Shown here in pieces: positions 58,078 to 64,000 of a stretch of 64,000 nucleotides of DNA (position 1 is the first letter of the stretch; each line of letters begins with the position of its first letter). The stretch spans positions 134,662,039 to 134,726,038 of the forward strand of contig CAXKWD010000006.1 of the NCBI GenBank assembly GCA_964059195.1, read 5' to 3'. This DNA comes from Ectobius pallidus. Its lineage: Eukaryota; Arthropoda; Insecta; Blattodea; Ectobiidae. Below the pieces are notes generated by a model that was not told the DNA's origin, made no database searches, and saw only the letters and a program-made list of their open reading frames with translations. The position numbers were made by a program, and so were the translations under genes.

Positions 58078-59739
58078 CAAGTTTTACTTCTGTCGCGTGG
58101 CGTTCCACGCACACTTTTTTTTTTTTTTTTTAAATTTATCATTCTCAGGCCTTGAAAAACCAGATTCCATAGAATGTGGTCATTAACCGTTTCTTGTACT
58201 CGCGTCTTCAATTACTAAGATTATAACCGTAGAGTGTGTCTGACAAGTGTTGTCCAGAGCTAAGTGTCTTGATCGAGTTTGAGGAGCCTCGACGACGGAT
58301 TGGGTGTGTCGTTACAAAGTTTAGGGCGCCAGCTGATTGCTAGGGCAGCCTTGTGTTTCCAGCAAACAAGAAGCTCTAATCACCAGCTTGTTTGCTGACC
58401 ACACAAACTTCCTACCTCTGTAATGCTCTGACTTTAATTTTAAATAATATACACTCGCGTATGCAATTACCCTAGAATGACCTGCGTAATTCTGTCACAC
58501 CAGACTAGAGGAGAACAAACATGCCAGTAGTATTCATTTATGAAAATTGTATTTAAAGGGTAAGGGTCAGCGTGGTGTGGCTTTGAGGTCGAATTTCTAA
58601 ATCCTTTGCAGTCTGACAAGAGATGTGCAAATATGTTAGAGCCAGAGCAAAACATGTTCTTCTGATACGAACTATGGAAGTGGTGACACATCTAAAAGCC
58701 ATTGCTTGTGAGTAGTAATTGGATTGGTGTGGAATTTTAAATTTCTGCAATGGCAATATTAGTAAAACGAGATGTGCTATAGCAATTTGCAAATTGCACA
58801 ATGTGAGATCTGCCTGACTTGTTGCAAAAAATTCATCGACCAACGTTCACGCTGTGTCAGTTGACGGTCGCAGGCTAAGAACGGTTGAAAACGGTGGCTT
58901 TATCTTTGGTTCGCATTGACTATATATATATATATATATATGTTTGTGTGTTTCTAATTTGACTGGTTACCCTTCAGGCATTTTAAAATGAAAATGACAG
59001 TCATTGTGGCTGTTCCAAAGATTGATAGAAACATTTTAGGAAAAATGGTGGATTGCAGAAATGGAGGGTACCAAGTAGACAATTGAACTATAAATGAATT
59101 CGTACCTCCCTATTTACTGGAGAAGTGTACTACATTGCTTATTATAAGTAAATTACAATGGACAACTATGTAATTCCTAGTGTAATTTCAGTGTAACTTG
59201 CATAAATAAATTGAGACATAATGCAATTTCCTTTCAATTAGTTCTAGCCATGAAACCGTTATTTTCTGTAAAATTAACTGCAATTTCAATTTGACTTACT
59301 CCATTCCGTTCTATTAATACGTCTGAAGGATAACCAGTCAAATTTGTAGAATGGATGTTCCATTAATAATTTGCTGGCGTTTTGTAAAAAAAAGAAAGAA
59401 GAGGAAAAAAGAGGTATATATATACCTATATGTTTGTAACAAGAACAATTCTGCTATTCCTCTTTCAATTATGACGAAAACACGTCATCTATTTAATTCC
59501 CTTACTGTACCGTCAGATTTCGCGTCGCCAGTTATCTCGGCTTCTTCTGTGTTCACTGTTAATTTGCTACCGGTATAACTTATTTAAAGTTCCATATTTT
59601 ATAATCGATTTATTAAACCTTCGATTACAGGCAATGCAGTGGTGAGTATAGAGTTTTTGTTTAATTTCTTTCATTTAGTAATATTTCAGGCATGGCTATC
59701 ATGTTTCTTTGTGATGAATCAAGTATTACAATGATATTC
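58078..59739. other. unassigned sequence with a (TA)n run
   Basis: (TA)n at 58919-58941 and a T-run at 58116-58131. Frames near 58467-58843 have no known domain. Confidence 0.35.
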
Positions 59740-60397
59740 CTTATTATTAGGGTTCGGATGTTCATGAAAAAATATGACAGGAAATATGCCCTTAAAATGA
59801 CTAAATATGACCCAAAAATCCTATATATGACTCAATAAATTAATGTGTTTTCTAAACATAAATGTTTAATTTTAAGACGTTTAATGACACTAAAATATTA
59901 GATCATATGAATTCAATTAGATAACCACTTTTTAACAGTTTTACAGGTGATTTACAGTTCTATTTGTACTGAACTTCTACTTTTAAAGAATTTGTCCCTG
60001 ATTGCTCGTTTCATCAGCTCCAAATAATATTTTGTAGATCATGCATATCCCTATAAAATATGAACATTTGCATTAATTTTAAAATTAACTTACCTTATAA
60101 GGCATAACTTTAAATTAATGAAATAAATTTCAAATTTAACTCGACCATTTAGTGAATATACTGTATAATTGTGCTATTTTACAGAATTTATAACCGAAAT
60201 ATGACGTTAAATTACAAATATGATCAGAGTATGACTAACATCATAAAAAATGACCAAAATATGACGTTATATACAAAATAAAAACGGTCCGATTAGGATA
60301 ACTAGCATGCAATTTATGTTTAATTTGTGTTTACGGTGAGAGTGGAGGTCAACACAAAAATACGAAATATCATAAACATCCGAACCCTACTTATTAT
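59740..60397 (+). mobile_element. hAT-type MITE, family B copy 2
   Basis: The element 59748-60389 (642 bp) lies between perfect repeats CTTATTAT (59740-59747 and 60390-60397). The ends are TAGGGTTCGGATGTT and AACATCCGAACCCTA in intact form. Subterminal AATATGAC words are frequent. It aligns end to end with 23462-24104. Confidence 0.92.
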
Positions 60398-61115
60398 GAT
60401 AGTTCAATGGTATTTTGAAAGTGCTTGCAGCAATAAATATGAAATGCTGTAAGCATGCCTGCTTTTTAGGTAGTGTGCTTTATTCTCGACGGAAGTGCTT
60501 TCATGCGATATGAGGATCGGTTAATGGATCAGGGTTATTAGATCTGCGCTGTAAAAATCATTAATTATCACCACGTGATCGGGGAAACATTACAGTATAT
60601 TTTTCAACGTTCACAAGAAAATTATCTCTGCGCTAGCATTTTCTCTCTTTTTTTTTTTACCACCATACATTCAACACCACGGAATGTCCATCTATTCATT
60701 ACTTCTTTATTACTGCAGAATCGTTTTCCAGTTTTTCATCTTCTTCCTTCTTTGCAGTTTATGTAAGCTCCTACGCTCCAGCCAGTCAATACTCTTCGTA
60801 CCATCCATTCATCTGAACGCTCTGTCAACCCATCGCCTCGTGTTACTGCCTCACATTCGTTCGCACTTATTCTCCCTTTTTCAAAGAAAATGCTATTTAC
60901 TCTACCTTCAGCTTCCTATCCCGCGTCATTTGTTTCCAGGGTTCTTTGCATTTTCCCTCTACTACTCTATCTTCTTCCCTTCTTTCGCTTACTTTCATCT
61001 ATTTAAACGACCTCTTCCCATTTATTCGCTTTTCGCTGATCGGGTAGCAATTTTGAAAACTCTTTCTACTTCTGGTCGTACATTCTCTTGCGTGTAGTCT
61101 GTAACTACCAACTAA
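60398..61115. other. pyrimidine-biased tract, unassigned
   Basis: About 450 bases (60630-61090) are rich in C and T on the plus strand, with a resulting 137-codon frame at 60684-61097 that is rich in L, F, S and Y. No domain is recognised; composition alone can explain the open frame. Confidence 0.45.
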
Positions 61116-61165
61116 TCTAATATATAAAATTGAAAATGTGTTTGTGGGTATGTATGTTCCGCATA
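61114..61165 (+). mobile_element. possible Helitron-like 5' end
   Basis: AATCTAATATATAAAATTGA then AAATGTGTTTGTGGGTATGT has the TC start and TTGTGGGTATGTATGTTCC word pattern common to non-autonomous Helitron-like elements in insects. No 3' end was located. Confidence 0.35.
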
Positions 61166-62261
61166 CAAATCTACATTTCTTCAGCAAATTGCTGAATTTG
61201 CGGTCATCTTTAAAATTCAAACAAACCACCCGTTTCCTTGAAAAAATTATATAATTTCTGAGAATATTAATTAATCAAAATGCAATTTAGTTCTCTTGGC
61301 AACAATACTGTTTGTAGTGTTACGTAAGGCTTTGGAAGTTGCAAGAACTGGACTTCGACAAATTAGAGAAGCTATCGATATAATTGATTGGTGTAAATAA
61401 GTAATGAAAAATGAAATCCACGAAAATAATGCAGTCACATAACTTTCACTACCCTGGACATGGAGAATTTTATTTTCTCATTTCACATTTTGATTTAGAA
61501 TAAGAGGTCGTATTGCAGGGACAGCTTAATCCAATAATTGTCTCAGCCTGAGTGTGTGCCAACAAGTATGCTTTGTCAGAAGTCTGTAAAAATCATATCC
61601 GCTGATATATTATTTTCTGCTGTAGGATTTGTAGAGAAATAGGGATGTTTATTGTAAATCCATAGCATAAGAAGATACAAAATAGATGGGACTTTTTTTG
61701 TCCTATGTGCGCAGTAAATTATTATGTCCTAGATTTTTCGGGAAAATTAGGTGAAAGTGATATTGACTTTCTTTTGATTTTAGCCCCGAAATGGTTGTAG
61801 GGTATGCCAATGCAAAAGTGGGAAATAAAATATTGCGTAAAAACAGTAAAATATTAAGTTACCGTCATTTGTTTCTTCTTATTTTAACCCCTACCAGGCA
61901 TGGTATGTAGAAGGATTACAAAACTCTAAGTCCTTTATGAGCGATAAAAGTCATATCTAGCGTTTTCTGAGGTAATAGTTTGAGTGTGGTAAGTTGTTCT
62001 TATTCGCTTCAAATTCTACATACGCAGGTCTATATTAGGACTTACAGATTGAAAATCAAAAGATATCCATAATTTAATTTTGAATACATGCAAAATTCAA
62101 AACCCGGGCCTTTTAGGTTAGTATGTAATACTACGTAATATATAATACTTTCTAGTGGAAGTATACTAGCGGACGCAGAGTTAAGTTTATCTAATCCAGC
62201 TGTAGAAAACAGGGACGTATCCAAGATATTTTTTCGGGAGGGGCTATATAAGTCTAACACT
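61166..62261. other. unassigned sequence
   Basis: No recognised features. Confidence 0.3.
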
Positions 62262-62480
62262 GTTATCACTAGGGCCCGGAAATTTATGAAAATCAAATTA
62301 TTACAAGGTGTCAAAGGAATATTAAGAAATTGATGGTTTAATTTTGCATATTTTGTTAGTTTTGCAATGATGCATCATATTTGCTCAATATTAAAATATT
62401 TGTGCATATTTAACCAATTTGTCACATTTATAATTTATAACAGCATATTATGAGAGATGTCAAATTTTGTGCATATCTCT
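62262..62480 (+). mobile_element. hAT-type left end, family D-like
   Basis: TAGGGCCCGGAAATTTATG at 62270 matches the end of the element at 35190. It is followed by repeated GCATATTT words (about 62347, 62403, 62442, 62473). The preceding GTTATCAC has no partner downstream that I could find, so the right end is lost or eroded. Confidence 0.55.
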
Positions 62481-64000
62481 GTTAATTAAAAAAAAAAGCT
62501 ATTTGGCTAAGTGAATGTTTTGGAAACCGACTATAAAATTTGTTGATAGTAAATAGACTATATTTTTTTGTAACCGATTATATAATATTAAAGCAACGTT
62601 ATATTCATTATTTTTCAATTTACTAAAATTTATTGCAATAACTTAAACTTGTTTTATTTTAATTTTTATTATGTAATTCATAAGACTTATAAGTTACTCT
62701 CTTTTAAAATTCGTGATGTAATTCAGCCAACAACAGAACGTCTAGTACAGTATTAAATTTACTTAAATAATAGAGCATACCTCATTTTTCCGGAGCATAT
62801 TTCACAAATTTCAGGAAAAAATTCGATGTTAGGCTGAATTTTGTCAGGATGTGCAATTAAACTGTCTACTAGACATATTTGTCAAATTAAAATGTTCTTA
62901 TGTGCAATATATTAGCATTACAAAATTTATCAAATGCAAATCAGATCTCATGACGACAGTATTGTTTTACAGCGTTCATATAGGCTACGGCTTTGAAAGT
63001 TTCAATGCATTGGGCCATGCACACTGCCCAATATTCCTTCAGATATGCTTGTCAAGCTTTAGGCCTCTGCAGACAAGTGTTTCATTCACTGATTGACAGG
63101 TCGAAGAGGATTAGGTTGGCAGCAGGTAGAGGTAGTTCTTGGTAAAAAAAAGTCTTTAGGAAATGGCACCTACAATACATGGATGTGTTTCCCTGTATAG
63201 TCAGTTCAATTTCATCATAACGTCCAGTGTCAAAGGCAAGACCTAGTTAAGTACCGGTACTAAATAAATAAATAAGTAAAAACATCTATTAATGTATAAT
63301 ACCTTAATGGTAACCTTATTTTTTAAATTTATAATCTTGATATTCTGGTAAGAATCACTTCTCAGTATAATACAGATTCTGTTTTAGTTCACTTGGAAGT
63401 ACCAGGATTAATTTACTTATTTTTAACTTACCCACAGGCTGGCAAAATACATTTAAAGAGACGCATTTCTTACACTTCTATAAAGAGAAAGGCCAAACAA
63501 AGTAATCACCACGTCTGTAGGAGATACGAGCTCATCCCGACCCTCTTCTGTGATATCAACTCATCCTTCCGCTTTCTTGCCCCCATTCATTTTTTTTTTT
63601 TTCGTTCTATTCATCTAGGAGGCCTTTTCTCCGGTATCCAATCTGCCTGTTATTGATTTTCCAAAGCCCCTTGCATCGTTGGCTCATGTTGCAGTCCTTA
63701 TAATAAGACCTCTTGAGATAAGCACCAGTAACGTTTCGGCTCGGGTGTCTTCCATGTTTACAAGACGCATGCACTTGTATGACCTACTACTGCCAAGAAC
63801 TTGAGTTGCTTCTTTTATCGATTCCAAGGAAAGTGTTCATGCTTGCAATAGTTGAAATTTATAAACATAATCTACTAGTTTCAGGAGATACGAATTTAAA
63901 ACATTTCAAATGTGAAATGCCAATGTGGGTAGAACAGTTGGTAATCTGTGACTTTGAGGCATTCCCGATGTATGATTTTTCCGGCCTTTCAACCCGATGA
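62481..64000. other. unassigned sequence to window end
   Basis: Frames at 62851-63096, 63393-63656 and 63779-64000 have no recognised domain. AAATAAATAAATAAG at 63263 and a T-run at 63591 are the only simple repeats. Confidence 0.35.

Noticed and set aside
60684..61097. 137-codon frame as a membrane protein gene
   Set aside because: Its hydrophobic composition follows from the pyrimidine-rich strand; no domain, signal or exon context supports it.
56145..62269. Shared GTTATCAC at two hAT ends as evidence of one large element
   Set aside because: The terminal repeats differ, and the 56-kb element already has its own matching pair; shared target preference explains it.

Overview
The window looks like intergenic or intronic DNA from a large, AT-rich, repeat-laden insect nuclear genome. 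I infer an insect, and tentatively a cockroach or termite relative, from four things. There are mariner and hAT remnants of insect type, a tRNA-derived SINE with a body of the kind I associate with polyneopteran genomes, many TAGGCCTA palindromes, and no bacterial-style coding density. I could not search a database, so the species is a guess. I found no convincing host protein-coding gene, rRNA or intact tRNA. Almost everything recognisable is a transposable element, a piece of one, or a tandem repeat.

Layout. 1-13 kb: a fold-back element at 1.7 kb; a TTAA-flanked element (4758-5963) with a second TIR element nested in it; an hAT MITE (6722-7198); a 33-bp minisatellite near 10 kb; a repeat with a shared ORF and hairpin (11509-11982) whose inverted partner lies at 57 kb; a fresh 198-bp tandem duplication (12203-12598). 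12.6-20 kb: an older dispersed repeat split by a 530-bp TTAA MITE (12791-13320), a 5'-truncated non-LTR retrotransposon with an RNase H domain (about 16 kb), a SINE (17.6-18.1 kb) and a 16-bp minisatellite (19.3 kb). 20-31 kb: an hAT MITE, a palindromic mariner (27129-27818), a mariner 3' end (29.4 kb) and another hAT MITE (30099-30744).

32-43 kb: a head-to-tail cluster of Helitron-like copies (32.2-33.8 kb), a LINE endonuclease remnant (34 kb), a 1.4-kb hAT element with a retroelement tail nested in it (35190-36585), a small hAT MITE (38252-38462), a TA-flanked MITE (39190-39454) and a 1.27-kb TIR element with repeated GTGGATGAC words (41599-42868). 44-64 kb: SINEs and SINE-like blocks (44.0, 45.3, 46.0, 50.3, 55.4 kb), a second palindromic mariner (49134-49823), a CAGGGTGATT-ended element with a decayed transposase N-terminus (52203-52853), an hAT element holding a transposase piece (56153-56733), a second copy of the 23-kb hAT MITE (59748-60389), a Helitron-like 5' end (61.1 kb) and an hAT end (62.3 kb).

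No genes act together here as a pathway. The informative content is structural. Six hAT-type insertions carry perfect 8-bp target duplications that all fit nTnnnnAn. Several of these families have their own short motif repeated near the ends. Two different mariner families have independently become palindromes in which the 5' half is replaced by an inverted copy of the 3' half. Identities quoted are by eye from the sequence and were not computed.
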